Shown: positions 1 through 5,670 of the stretch, in pieces
Layout: each line of letters starts with the position of its first letter
Numbering within the stretch: position 1 is the first letter of the stretch
DNA from: CAZMXP01 sp964570285
GTDB lineage: Bacteria > Planctomycetota > PLA2
Direction: 5' to 3'
DNA: 12,130 nt
Assembly (NCBI GenBank): GCA_964570285.1
Contig: CAZMXP010000085.1
Span: 1 to 12,130, forward strand
Notes under the pieces: model-generated
The model's input: the letters and a program-made list of their open reading frames with translations, nothing else
Databases searched by the model: none
Told to the model about the DNA's origin: nothing
Position numbers and translations under genes: made by a program

Positions 1-8
1 CCCCCCTG

Positions 9-28
9 TAGAATCCCCCGAGCCCCCC
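9..28 (+). promoter_or_regulatory. possible -10 box (TAGAAT) before the O-acyltransferase gene
   Basis: TAGAAT at 9-14 resembles a bacterial -10 hexamer and lies 14 nt before the ATG at 29. The rest of this leader is C-rich, with no purine-rich Shine-Dalgarno sequence. The -35 region would lie outside the window. A similar TAGAAT/TACAAT box occurs near two other starts (8761 and 11031), which is the only extra support. Assignment by pattern alone. Confidence 0.3.
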
Positions 29-1105
29 ATGAACCACGCCCTCTGCCGGGACGACCGCCCCCTTCCGTTGCGCCTGGGCGGCAGCCTCCCGTCGCACGAG
101 ATCGCCTACGAGACCTGGGGAAAACTCAACGCGAAGCGGGACAACGCCGTGCTCGTCACCGCGGGCATCTCCGCCTCGTCGCACGTGCGCGCGGGCGAAC
201 TCAACCCGGAGCCCGGCTACTGGGACGAGATCGTCGGCCCCAAGCGCGCGATCGATACCGACCGCTTCTTCGTCGTCAGCGGCGCCTGGCTCGGCGGCTG
301 CTTCGGGACGACCGGGCCGTCGAGCCTGCGGCCGGGGGGGGCGACGCCCTACGGGCCCGACTTCCCGATGCTGACGCTGCACGATCTCGCGGCGTCGCAG
401 TTGCGGCTGCTGGACGCGCTCGGCATCGAGCGGCTGCACGCCTGCGTGGGCTCGTCGCTCGGCGCGATGGTCGTGCTCGCGCTCGCCGTCGACGCGCCGA
501 AGCGGTCGGGGCGGGTGGTCTGCATCAGCGGCACCGGGTGGACGCGGCCCGGCGCGCTCGCGATCCGCTACTTGCAGCGCTCCTGCATCATGCTCGACCC
601 CGCGTTCCAGGGGGGGCGATATCCGGGGGGCCGGGGGCCGAGGACCGGCCTCGCGATCGCGCGCCAGCTCGGCTTCACGACCTATCGCAGCCCCGGCGAG
701 TGGAATGAGCGCTTCGGCCGCGCGCGCCCGGAGGGCCCGCACGGCTATCTCGCCGACTTCGACGTGGACCGCTACCTCGACTACCAGGGGACGAAGTTCG
801 CGGAGGCGTACGACGCGAACTCCTATCTCGTGCTGAGCAAGGCGATGGACCTCTTCGACCTGCGGGGCGAGGACGGCAGGCTGCGGAGCGGCCTCGCGGC
901 GATCGAGGAGCCGGTGCTCGTCGTCGGCATCGACAGCGACCTGCTGATGCCGATCGAGGAGCAGGAGGAGATCGCCGAGGCGGTCGCCGGCCGGAACGGC
1001 GGCACGCAGTTCCGCCGCTTCTCCTCCCTCTACGGCCACGACGCCTTCCTGAAGGAGTTCGAGCTTTTCACGCCGCCGATGCGGCAGTTTCTCCACTGTT
1101 TTTAG
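29..1105 (+). CDS. metX: MetX-type homoserine/serine O-acyltransferase (alpha/beta hydrolase fold)
   Basis: This enzyme should transfer an acyl group (acetyl or succinyl from CoA) to the hydroxyl of homoserine or serine, a cytoplasmic step of methionine or cysteine synthesis. The 358 residues match normal MetX length. Family marks are ASSHV at 49-53, GGCFGTTGPSS at 89-99, YGPDFP at 108-113, a nucleophile elbow GSSLG at 141-145 with Ser143, the IDSDLL segment at 301-306 with Asp304, and YGHDAFL at 335-341 with His337. The triad Ser143/Asp304/His337 has the numbering I recall for the Haemophilus enzyme. The stretch YLDYQGTKF at 249-257 followed by DANSYL is also family-typical. The elbow reads GSSLGA rather than the commoner GGSMGG or GGSLGG, so acceptor and donor remain open. 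The ATG at 29 has no clear ribosome-binding site but gives a full-length N-terminus. The stop codon lies inside a palindrome. Confidence 0.9.
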   Translation: MNHALCRDDRPLPLRLGGSLPSHEIAYETWGKLNAKRDNAVLVTAGISASSHVRAGELNPEPGYWDEIVGPKRAIDTDRFFVVSGAWLGGCFGTTGPSSLRPGGATPYGPDFPMLTLHDLAASQLRLLDALGIERLHACVGSSLGAMVVLALAVDAPKRSGRVVCISGTGWTRPGALAIRYLQRSCIMLDPAFQGGRYPGGRGPRTGLAIARQLGFTTYRSPGEWNERFGRARPEGPHGYLADFDVDRYLDYQGTKFAEAYDANSYLVLSKAMDLFDLRGEDGRLRSGLAAIEEPVLVVGIDSDLLMPIEEQEEIAEAVAGRNGGTQFRRFSSLYGHDAFLKEFELFTPPMRQFLHCF

Positions 1106-1134
1106 GGGCGCTAGGAAGCGCCCCCAAAAACAGT
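1095..1134. repeat. near-perfect 18-bp palindrome overlapping the metX stop codon
   Basis: Arm ACTGTTTTTAGGGGCGCT (1095-1112) and arm AGCGCCCCCAAAAACAGT (1117-1134) pair at 17 of 18 positions around the 4-nt loop AGGA. The left arm contains the last three codons and the stop of the acyltransferase gene. The T5 run lies on the 5' arm and the A5 run on the 3' arm whichever strand is read. It is therefore not a classical intrinsic terminator, which needs Us after the stem, although a GC-rich hairpin could still stop or stabilise transcripts. It may be a copy of a dispersed palindromic element. Confidence 0.8.
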
Positions 1135-1152
1135 AAAGTGCGAAACTACGAC

Positions 1153-2037
1153 ATGGGCGGGGTCCGGTGGTTGGTCGTGTTTGCGGCGCTGGCGATGGCG
1201 GCGGGGGAGACGGTGCTGCTCGAGGAGGGGTTCGAGGGCACCGACTGGGCGGCGCGCGGGTGGTATGACGGGCCGGACATCCGCGCGGAGAAGACGAGGG
1301 ACGGGCGGACCTGCTGCGTCTGGCGCTGGAGGAAGAAGGGCGACGTGCTGCCGGAGGGGAAGGGCGGCCGGGTGCGCCTCAAGCCGGTCGACTCCGTGAC
1401 CCTCAGTTTCGCGATCCGGCACGGCGACAACTGGCAGTGGACCGGGGTCGACTGGCACCCCCACATGTTCCAGTTCGTCACGACCGAGGACCCGGCCTTC
1501 GTCGGGCCCGCCTACACGCACCTGACGCTCTACGTCGAGGCCGTCGGCGGCCGGCCGCGCCTCGCGATCCAGGACGGGAGGAACATCGACGAGACGAGGG
1601 TCGGCCTCGACCTGTCCGGCGTCACCGAGAAGCGCGCCGTCGCCGGCGGCAACGGCGCGAGCGACGCACACGGCCCCGGCCACTGCTACAAGGCAGGCAC
1701 CCGGCACGCGAACGGCAAGCACTGGCAGGCCAAGGAGGTCTGCTTCGGCGACAAGCCCGGGCCGCGCGACAAGGCGGCCTGGCACACCGTGAAGGCGCAC
1801 TTCCGCCTCAACACGGTCCGCGACGGCAAGGCGGTCAGGGACGGCGTGCTCCAGTACTGGTTCGACGGCGCGCTGCTGATCGACCACAGGGACGTCGTCT
1901 TCCGCACCGGCCAGCACCCGGACATGAAGATCAACCAGTTCCTGATGCTCCCCTACTACTGCCCGGGCGTCCCCCACCCGCAGGAGATCTGGATCGACGA
2001 CTTGCGGATCGAGACGGGGGGTGACCCATCCCGGTAG
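1153..2037 (+). CDS. secreted jelly-roll/LamG-like protein of unknown function
   Basis: A 294-residue protein. Residues 1-18 form a signal peptide: MGGVRW, then a hydrophobic run ending ALAMAAG, so it is exported. The mature part starts with EEGFEG, the usual opening of secreted concanavalin/jelly-roll domains. It ends in the matching closing strand IWIDDLRIETG after a typical DGVLQYWFDG strand and an INQFLMLPYY segment. That pattern resembles the heparin-lyase-like/LamG fold of surface or periplasmic carbohydrate-binding or lyase proteins, but I see no catalytic residues I can assign. The body has a few cysteines (two adjacent near residue 50) and is rich in His and Trp. An upstream GTG at 1138 is in frame, but ATG 1153 puts the signal peptide at the N-terminus and is preferred. 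A long open frame on the opposite strand (1111-2043) has low-complexity composition and is a shadow. Confidence 0.75.
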   Translation: MGGVRWLVVFAALAMAAGETVLLEEGFEGTDWAARGWYDGPDIRAEKTRDGRTCCVWRWRKKGDVLPEGKGGRVRLKPVDSVTLSFAIRHGDNWQWTGVDWHPHMFQFVTTEDPAFVGPAYTHLTLYVEAVGGRPRLAIQDGRNIDETRVGLDLSGVTEKRAVAGGNGASDAHGPGHCYKAGTRHANGKHWQAKEVCFGDKPGPRDKAAWHTVKAHFRLNTVRDGKAVRDGVLQYWFDGALLIDHRDVVFRTGQHPDMKINQFLMLPYYCPGVPHPQEIWIDDLRIETGGDPSR

Positions 2038-2049
2038 CTGCATCCTTCC

Positions 2050-2066
2050 CCGGACCCTGCGTCCGG
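2050..2066 (+). terminator. weak hairpin after the secreted-protein gene
   Basis: CCGGAC (2050-2055) pairs with GTCCGG (2061-2066) across a 5-nt loop, 12 nt past the stop at 2037. No U tract follows, so termination by it alone is doubtful. The rest of the 108-bp gap up to 2145 shows only the inverted repeat described at 2120. Confidence 0.25.
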
Positions 2067-2119
2067 CTCGACTGTCGCCCGGGACTCGTCGCCGGATCTC
2101 AAGGAGTGTCCCTTCGAGC

Positions 2120-2141
2120 GTTAGCCTTATGTTAGGTTAAC
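2120..2141 (+). promoter_or_regulatory. AT-rich inverted repeat directly before the three-Cys gene
   Basis: GTTAGCCT (2120-2127) and AGGTTAAC (2134-2141) are inverted copies with one mismatch (a G-T pair in RNA) around the 6-nt TATGTT. It ends 4 nt before the ATG at 2146, in a spot with no Shine-Dalgarno sequence, and is the most AT-rich patch nearby. It could be an operator overlapping a promoter (TATGTT as a -10-like element) or a 5' RNA hairpin over the start. The function is inferred from position only. Confidence 0.4.
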
Positions 2142-2145
2142 CCCC

Positions 2146-2931
2146 ATGAGCCAGCAAAGCGCCATCGAATGGACGGATTCCACGTGGAATCCGGTGCGCG
2201 GCTGCACGAAGGTGAGCCCGGGCTGCAAGCACTGCTACGCGGAGACGTTTGCCGAGCGCTGGCGCGGGATCCCCGGCCACCCGTACGAGCACGGGTTCGA
2301 CCTGACGCTGGTCCCGCACAAGCTCGAGGAGCCGCTCGGCTGGACGCGGCCACGGCGCATCTTCGTGAACTCGATGAGCGACCTCTTCCACGAGGGAGTG
2401 CCGGACTCCTACATCAACAGGGTGTTCCGGGTGATGGAACTGGCCGACTGGCACACGTTCCAGATCCTCACGAAACGGCACGAGCGCCTTGCGTCCTTCG
2501 CGAGAGCGCGCGCGGCGCACCACGGGATCGGTCGACACATCTGGCTCGGCGTCAGCGTCGAGGACCGTCGCCACGGTCTACCGAGACTCGAGCGCCTGCG
2601 CTCTGTCCCCGCCGATGTGCGGTTCCTCTCCGTGGAACCGCTGCTTGAGGACCTCGGCCCCCTCGACCTGCGCGGGATTGCCTGGGTCATCGTCGGCGGC
2701 GAGAGCGGTCCAGGGGCGCGCCCGATGGACCCGCGGTGGGTCGGCGACATCCGGGACCAGTGCGTCAAGAACCGTGTACCTTTCTTTTTCAAGCAGTGGG
2801 GCGGCGTGCGGAAGGGCGCAGCCGGACGCGAGCTGGACGGAAGAACGCACGACGGCCTGCCGCGAATTCGCGCCCGGCGAGTTCCTGCCCCCGCTGAACG
2901 CGCGCGGCGAAGTGCGATGGTCTCCCTTTGA
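2146..2931 (+). CDS. three-Cys-motif protein, DUF5131 / phage Gp37-Gp68 family
   Basis: A 261-residue cytoplasmic protein of the DUF5131 (phage Gp37/Gp68) family, biochemical activity not established to my knowledge. The N-terminus IEWTDSTWNP is followed by Cys20, Cys27 and Cys30 in the spacing C-x6-C-x2-C, directly before Tyr31. A radical-SAM-like cluster site is a plausible reading, though canonical radical SAM spacing is C-x3-C-x2-C. Other family blocks, in order: FVNSMSDLFH (73-82), TFQILTKR (104-111), WLGVSVED (133-140), FLSVEPLLEDL (160-170), VIVGGESGPGARPM (181-194), FFFKQWGG (213-220) and LDGRTHD (230-236). The last ~22 residues are Arg/Ala-rich and may be a poorly conserved tail. ATG 2146 fits the conserved N-terminus. 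The next gene, tcmP, starts 12 bp downstream, the usual partner arrangement for this family. Codon use is less GC-biased than in the flanking genes, which suggests transfer. Confidence 0.9.
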   Translation: MSQQSAIEWTDSTWNPVRGCTKVSPGCKHCYAETFAERWRGIPGHPYEHGFDLTLVPHKLEEPLGWTRPRRIFVNSMSDLFHEGVPDSYINRVFRVMELADWHTFQILTKRHERLASFARARAAHHGIGRHIWLGVSVEDRRHGLPRLERLRSVPADVRFLSVEPLLEDLGPLDLRGIAWVIVGGESGPGARPMDPRWVGDIRDQCVKNRVPFFFKQWGGVRKGAAGRELDGRTHDGLPRIRARRVPAPAERARRSAMVSL

Positions 2932-2943
2932 TGGCCGCGTGAG

Positions 2944-4119
2944 ATGGCTAGCCTGGATCACTGGGAGCACTACAAGGGGCGCGAGCAGACGGCAGTCAAG
3001 CACTACGTGCTGAGGAAGTACTTGCAGGTCCTAGCACTGAAACTGGGGCACTTCAAGCACGGTGTCACCATCAACTACGTTGATGGGTTCTCCGGCCCTT
3101 GGGACGAACAAGCTGAGGACCTCTCCGACACGTCCCCCGGAATCGCGGTCCGCGAACTGTCCGAAGCGAGGAGGAGGCTCGGTGAGAGTGGCGTGAGTAT
3201 CTCCGTGCGGTGCATGTTCATCGAGAAGGAGGGTGACAGCATTCGCAGGTTGGCTGATCTCGAGGGCAAGTGTCCTGGCGTGCACATCACTCGGGTCCAC
3301 GGCACGTTTGAGGCCAATGTCCCCGCGGCCGTCCAGTTTGCCACCGGCGGAGGCGCTGACCCCTTCGGCTTCATCTTCATCGATCCGACTGGGTGGACGG
3401 GCTACGGTCTGCACGCGATCTCACCGCTCCTCCGCGTCCCGAGATGCGAAGTGATGGTCAATTTCATGACGGGCGACATCCTTCGGTTCATAGGCACGAG
3501 TGATCCACAACTCACACGGACGTTCGTTGACTTGCTGGGATCGGAAGAAGCGCTTGCGGAATGCAGGGCCTTGTCCGGCGACGACAGGGAGGATGCCGTG
3601 GTTGCCTGCTACTGCCGCCAACTCAAGGCCGCTGGCGGCTTCCGCCACGTCGCCAGGGCGATCGTGCTCGCCCCACTCCAGAGGCGCGTGCGTTTCCACC
3701 TGGTGTACGCGACGCGCAACCCGACGGGGTTGATCGCGTTCCGCACAGCCGAGCGACAGTCCTTGCCCGAACATGACCGGTTGCGCAGCAAGGCGCAGCA
3801 GCACCGACGGGTCTCCAAGGGCGGCCAGCTCGAACTCACGCCCGCCGAGGCGCTGCAGCGTTCAGATCACCTGTCCGAACTATGCGCTATGCACCGCACC
3901 CGCGCGAAGATGGAAGCCGAGCAGTCACTCCGGGCGACCCGCCGACTTTCGTACGATCGCCTGGCGATGGAGGCGCTATGCCACCCCTTCGTTTCGGAAG
4001 GAGAAGTCAAGGCCTGGATCCGGCAGTGGGCATCCGCGGTCCAAGTAGATGGCCTGCGCGGCAAGCAGCAACCTGCGTTCGGGAGGAACCTCACACTACG
4101 CTGGGTCGGAGGGAAGTAG
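2944..4119 (+). CDS. tcmP: three-Cys-motif partner protein TcmP
   Basis: A 391-residue protein recognised as TcmP, the family named for its genetic link to the upstream three-Cys (DUF5131) protein. The N-terminus has the family opening DHWEHYKGREQTAVKHYVL (5-23). The core looks Rossmann/methyltransferase-like. YVDGFSGPW (45-53) fits a first strand and loop, MFIEKE (91-96) an acidic second strand, FIFIDPTGW (143-151) a DPxxW motif-IV-like strand, and VMVNFM (170-175) the following strand. The C-terminal ~110 residues (SYDRLAMEALCHPFVSEGEV and beyond) look helical, possibly a winged helix. A modification role acting with the three-Cys protein is an inference; no reaction is known to me. ATG 2944 is chosen because the conserved motif starts at residue 5. 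It is co-oriented with and 12 bp from the upstream gene, so the two are almost certainly one transcript. Confidence 0.9.
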   Translation: MASLDHWEHYKGREQTAVKHYVLRKYLQVLALKLGHFKHGVTINYVDGFSGPWDEQAEDLSDTSPGIAVRELSEARRRLGESGVSISVRCMFIEKEGDSIRRLADLEGKCPGVHITRVHGTFEANVPAAVQFATGGGADPFGFIFIDPTGWTGYGLHAISPLLRVPRCEVMVNFMTGDILRFIGTSDPQLTRTFVDLLGSEEALAECRALSGDDREDAVVACYCRQLKAAGGFRHVARAIVLAPLQRRVRFHLVYATRNPTGLIAFRTAERQSLPEHDRLRSKAQQHRRVSKGGQLELTPAEALQRSDHLSELCAMHRTRAKMEAEQSLRATRRLSYDRLAMEALCHPFVSEGEVKAWIRQWASAVQVDGLRGKQQPAFGRNLTLRWVGGK

Positions 4120-4158
4120 CGGGCCAGCCGACGGTCGGCAGTTGTTCTCTCCCTCCCT
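4120..4158. other. 39-bp convergent gap with a short palindrome
   Basis: tcmP and the DUF5655 gene end tail to tail here. GCCGAC and GTCGGC face each other with one base between them (4129-4141), and pyrimidine-rich sequence follows on the plus strand. It is too small and lacks a U run, so I do not call it a terminator with confidence. Confidence 0.25.
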
Positions 4159-4722
4159 TCACGCCCCGTCGTACGCCCGCTTCAGCCAGGCGCCGAGTTC
4201 CTTGTCAACGTCCGCGACCGAGGAGAGCTTCACGCGGTGGCTCACCATCGCGTTGAAGCTGCCGGAGGCTTCGAGGCGGCCTGCGGGCGCGACGCCCTTG
4301 AGCTGGATGCCGACGTCGACGCGCGTGGCGGTCGAGGGCTGGACCAGCGCGAACTGCTTGCTGCGGCGGAGGCTGACGTAGGCCTTCTTCGGCGCGATCT
4401 CGACGTCCCCCCCGAACCCCCCCACCATCGCCATCAGAGCGTCGTAGATCGGCCGAAGCGCGGCCTTCGCACCGGCATACTGCGCCGCGACGAGGTCGTC
4501 GCCCTCCGGCGCGGGTGCGCCGGCCGAGAGCGCGCGGTGCGCGATCAGGTTCGCGTAGCCGTGCGTGACGCGGTGGTCGGCCTTGAGCATCTTGACGATC
4601 TCGCCGTGCTTCCCGAGACCGCTCTTCTTTACGATCGACAGCCAGGCGGCGAGAGCCTTGCCGGTCTTCTCCGGCAGCGCCTCCACCATCGCGGCTTCCA
4701 TCTCTTCGGGACTCTTCGCCAT
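4159..4722 (-). CDS. DUF4287 - DUF5655 two-domain protein
   Basis: A 187-residue cytoplasmic protein and the last gene of the ArsR-type operon. Residues 1-66 match DUF4287 (PEEMEAAM, LPEKTGKALAAWL, then HGYANLI). Residues ~75-185 match DUF5655 (PIYDALMAMVGGFGGDVEIA, KKAYVSLRRSKQFALVQPS, SFNAMVSHRVKL, then AWLKRAYDGA at the end). Neither domain has a proven activity; the DUF5655 blocks suggest a small ligand- or nucleic-acid-binding fold, a guess only. The frame is open further upstream to 5043, but that extension overlaps the SRPBCC gene and is Arg-rich nonsense. ATG 4722 starts the conserved domain and is preceded by the Shine-Dalgarno-like AGGGAGAG. It lies 11 bp after the SRPBCC stop, so the two are co-transcribed. 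Confidence 0.85.
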   Translation of the reverse strand: MAKSPEEMEAAMVEALPEKTGKALAAWLSIVKKSGLGKHGEIVKMLKADHRVTHGYANLIAHRALSAGAPAPEGDDLVAAQYAGAKAALRPIYDALMAMVGGFGGDVEIAPKKAYVSLRRSKQFALVQPSTATRVDVGIQLKGVAPAGRLEASGSFNAMVSHRVKLSSVADVDKELGAWLKRAYDGA

Positions 4723-4733
4723 CGTTTCTCTCC

Positions 4734-5246
4734 CTACAGGGGCCAGTGTTCGGTGCGGCAGCGCCTCGGCGAGACCGGCTCGAGGAGCGCGAACAGCACA
4801 TAGAGCATGCGCACGCCGAAGGACGGCCTCCCCGTCTCGACGATCGACTTCAGCGTATTGACGATCATCCTTCCGCCCTGCGTCATCTGCTTCTCGGTCT
4901 TCGTGCCCTTCGGCATCCGCTCGACGGTCAGCGTGAACTCGACGCCGCCCTCGACCTTCTTCAGGTCGTAGATGACCGTGCAGGGCGGATCGTCGTAGTT
5001 CGTGAAGCGGAACGTGTGGGCGTAGCGCCTCGGCGGGTCCCACTCGACGACCTCGCCGACCACGCTCGTGTACTTGCCGCTCTTCGTGCGCATCGCGATC
5101 TTCGCGCCGCGCTCGAGGCCTTTGGTGTGCAGCCGCGCGTTGAACATGCAGCCCTGCGCCGTGTCGGTCTTCGTGATCTCGCGCCAGACCGCCTCGATCG
5201 TGCCGCGGATGACCACCTGGAAGACCTCCCGTTCCGTCTCACCCAT
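4734..5246 (-). CDS. SRPBCC / AHSA1-family protein
   Basis: A 170-residue cytoplasmic protein of the START-like SRPBCC superfamily (AHSA1/Aha1-like), which folds a beta-sheet around a hydrophobic ligand cavity. The marks are the opening strand EVFQVVIRGTIEAVWREIT (7-25), VVGEVVEWDPPRRYAHTFRF in the middle, VEFTLTVERM, and the C-terminal helix with RMIVNTLKSIVE. It is within the usual range for the family, with a short basic tail. It overlaps the ArsR-type gene by 8 bp (ATGGGTGA) and has a strong AGGAGG at 5251-5256, 4 nt before the start, inside the end of the regulator gene. ArsR plus AHSA1 is a recurrent gene pair. The AHSA1 protein is often thought to bind the effector or act on its target, but the ligand is unknown. 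Confidence 0.88.
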   Translation of the reverse strand: MGETEREVFQVVIRGTIEAVWREITKTDTAQGCMFNARLHTKGLERGAKIAMRTKSGKYTSVVGEVVEWDPPRRYAHTFRFTNYDDPPCTVIYDLKKVEGGVEFTLTVERMPKGTKTEKQMTQGGRMIVNTLKSIVETGRPSFGVRMLYVLFALLEPVSPRRCRTEHWPL

Positions 5247-5598
5247 CCTTCCTCCTCTTGCTCTCTCCGATTGCGCGGCGGCGCCGCGCCTTGCGCCGCT
5301 CCATCTTGTACTTCACCTTCGCGAGCCGGCTCGCCCAGTAGCCGCTGTACTCCGTCGTCCAGCGGTCGTAGATCATCTGGATCGGTACCGCGTTGAAGTA
5401 GAGCCGCCGCGTGCGGCCCTCCTTCCGCGACGTGACGAGCCGCGCCTCGGCGAGCACGCGCAGGTGCTTCATCACGGCGATCCGGCTCGTCCGGAAGAAG
5501 GTCGCGACGTGGTTCACGCTGCACCCGGGCTTGTCCTTCACGATGTCCAGAATCCGCCTCCGGCTTTCGCTTGCGAGCGCCCGAAACACCTCGTCCAT
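5239..5598 (-). CDS. ArsR-type winged-helix transcriptional regulator (AHSA1-linked type)
   Basis: A 119-residue DNA-binding regulator. MDEVFRALASESRRRILDIV (1-20) is the standard first helix pair. The helix-turn-helix covers about 27-52 (NHVATFFRTSRIAVMKHLRVL), and the wing is RKEGRTRRLYFNAV. The tail from ~85 (SGYWASRLAKVKYKME, then many Lys/Arg) fits the group whose genes precede AHSA1 genes. Only one Cys (Cys26) is present and no CxC metal site, so it is not a typical metal sensor; the signal is unknown. It is the first gene of a three-gene minus-strand operon and is divergent from an efflux cluster starting at 5671. A palindrome at 5614-5625 just upstream is the likely operator, giving autorepression and possibly control of the efflux genes. 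Confidence 0.9.
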   Translation of the reverse strand: MDEVFRALASESRRRILDIVKDKPGCSVNHVATFFRTSRIAVMKHLRVLAEARLVTSRKEGRTRRLYFNAVPIQMIYDRWTTEYSGYWASRLAKVKYKMERRKARRRRAIGESKRRKDG

Positions 5599-5612
5599 CG
5601 GTTCGGGTCCAT

Positions 5613-5634
5613 TATGTAATTACATGGGTACATA
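5613..5634. promoter_or_regulatory. ArsR-type operator: perfect 12-bp palindrome plus extra half-site
   Basis: ATGTAATTACAT at 5614-5625 is a perfect palindrome, 16 bp upstream of the regulator start (5598) and 45 bp upstream of the export-cluster start (5671). A further TACATA at 5629-5634 forms an outer inverted pair with TATGTA at 5613-5618. The AT-rich dyad stands out sharply in GC-rich DNA and fits winged-helix repressor sites. On the minus strand CATAAT (5616-5611) could be the regulator's -10 box, so bound repressor would block it. Binding is inferred. Confidence 0.65.
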
Positions 5635-5651
5635 TTCCGCAAGGGGCGACA

Positions 5652-5669
5652 GGCGGTTATCCTTCCGCC
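5652..5669 (+). promoter_or_regulatory. small hairpin immediately before the membrane-fusion gene start
   Basis: GGCGG (5652-5656) and CCGCC (5665-5669) pair around an 8-nt loop TTATCCTT, ending 1 nt before the ATG at 5671. There is no Shine-Dalgarno sequence. The loop TTATCC could instead be a -10-like box of a very short leader. Function uncertain. Confidence 0.25.
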
Positions 5670-5670
5670 G

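Noticed and set aside
1095..1134. Intrinsic terminator
   Set aside because: On both strands the T run precedes the stem and an A run follows it, the reverse of a terminator.
2020..2030. The 11-mer GGTGACCCATC, repeated at 10952-10962
   Set aside because: The surrounding bases do not match, and one copy is coding. An 11-bp repeat over this length can arise by chance.
1111..2043. A long minus-strand open frame opposite the secreted-protein gene
   Set aside because: Its product is Val/Arg/Asp-rich low complexity with no motif. The plus-strand frame has a signal peptide and a recognisable fold pattern.
2120..2146. Integron-like attC end (GTTAGGT) before the three-Cys gene
   Set aside because: The right-hand core resembles GTTRRRY, but there is no matching RYYYAAC arm at usual spacing and no attC after tcmP, where only 39 bp remain.
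4723..5043. N-terminal extension of the DUF4287-DUF5655 protein
   Set aside because: It lies in the wrong frame over the SRPBCC gene and is Arg-rich. A good ribosome-binding site precedes ATG 4722.
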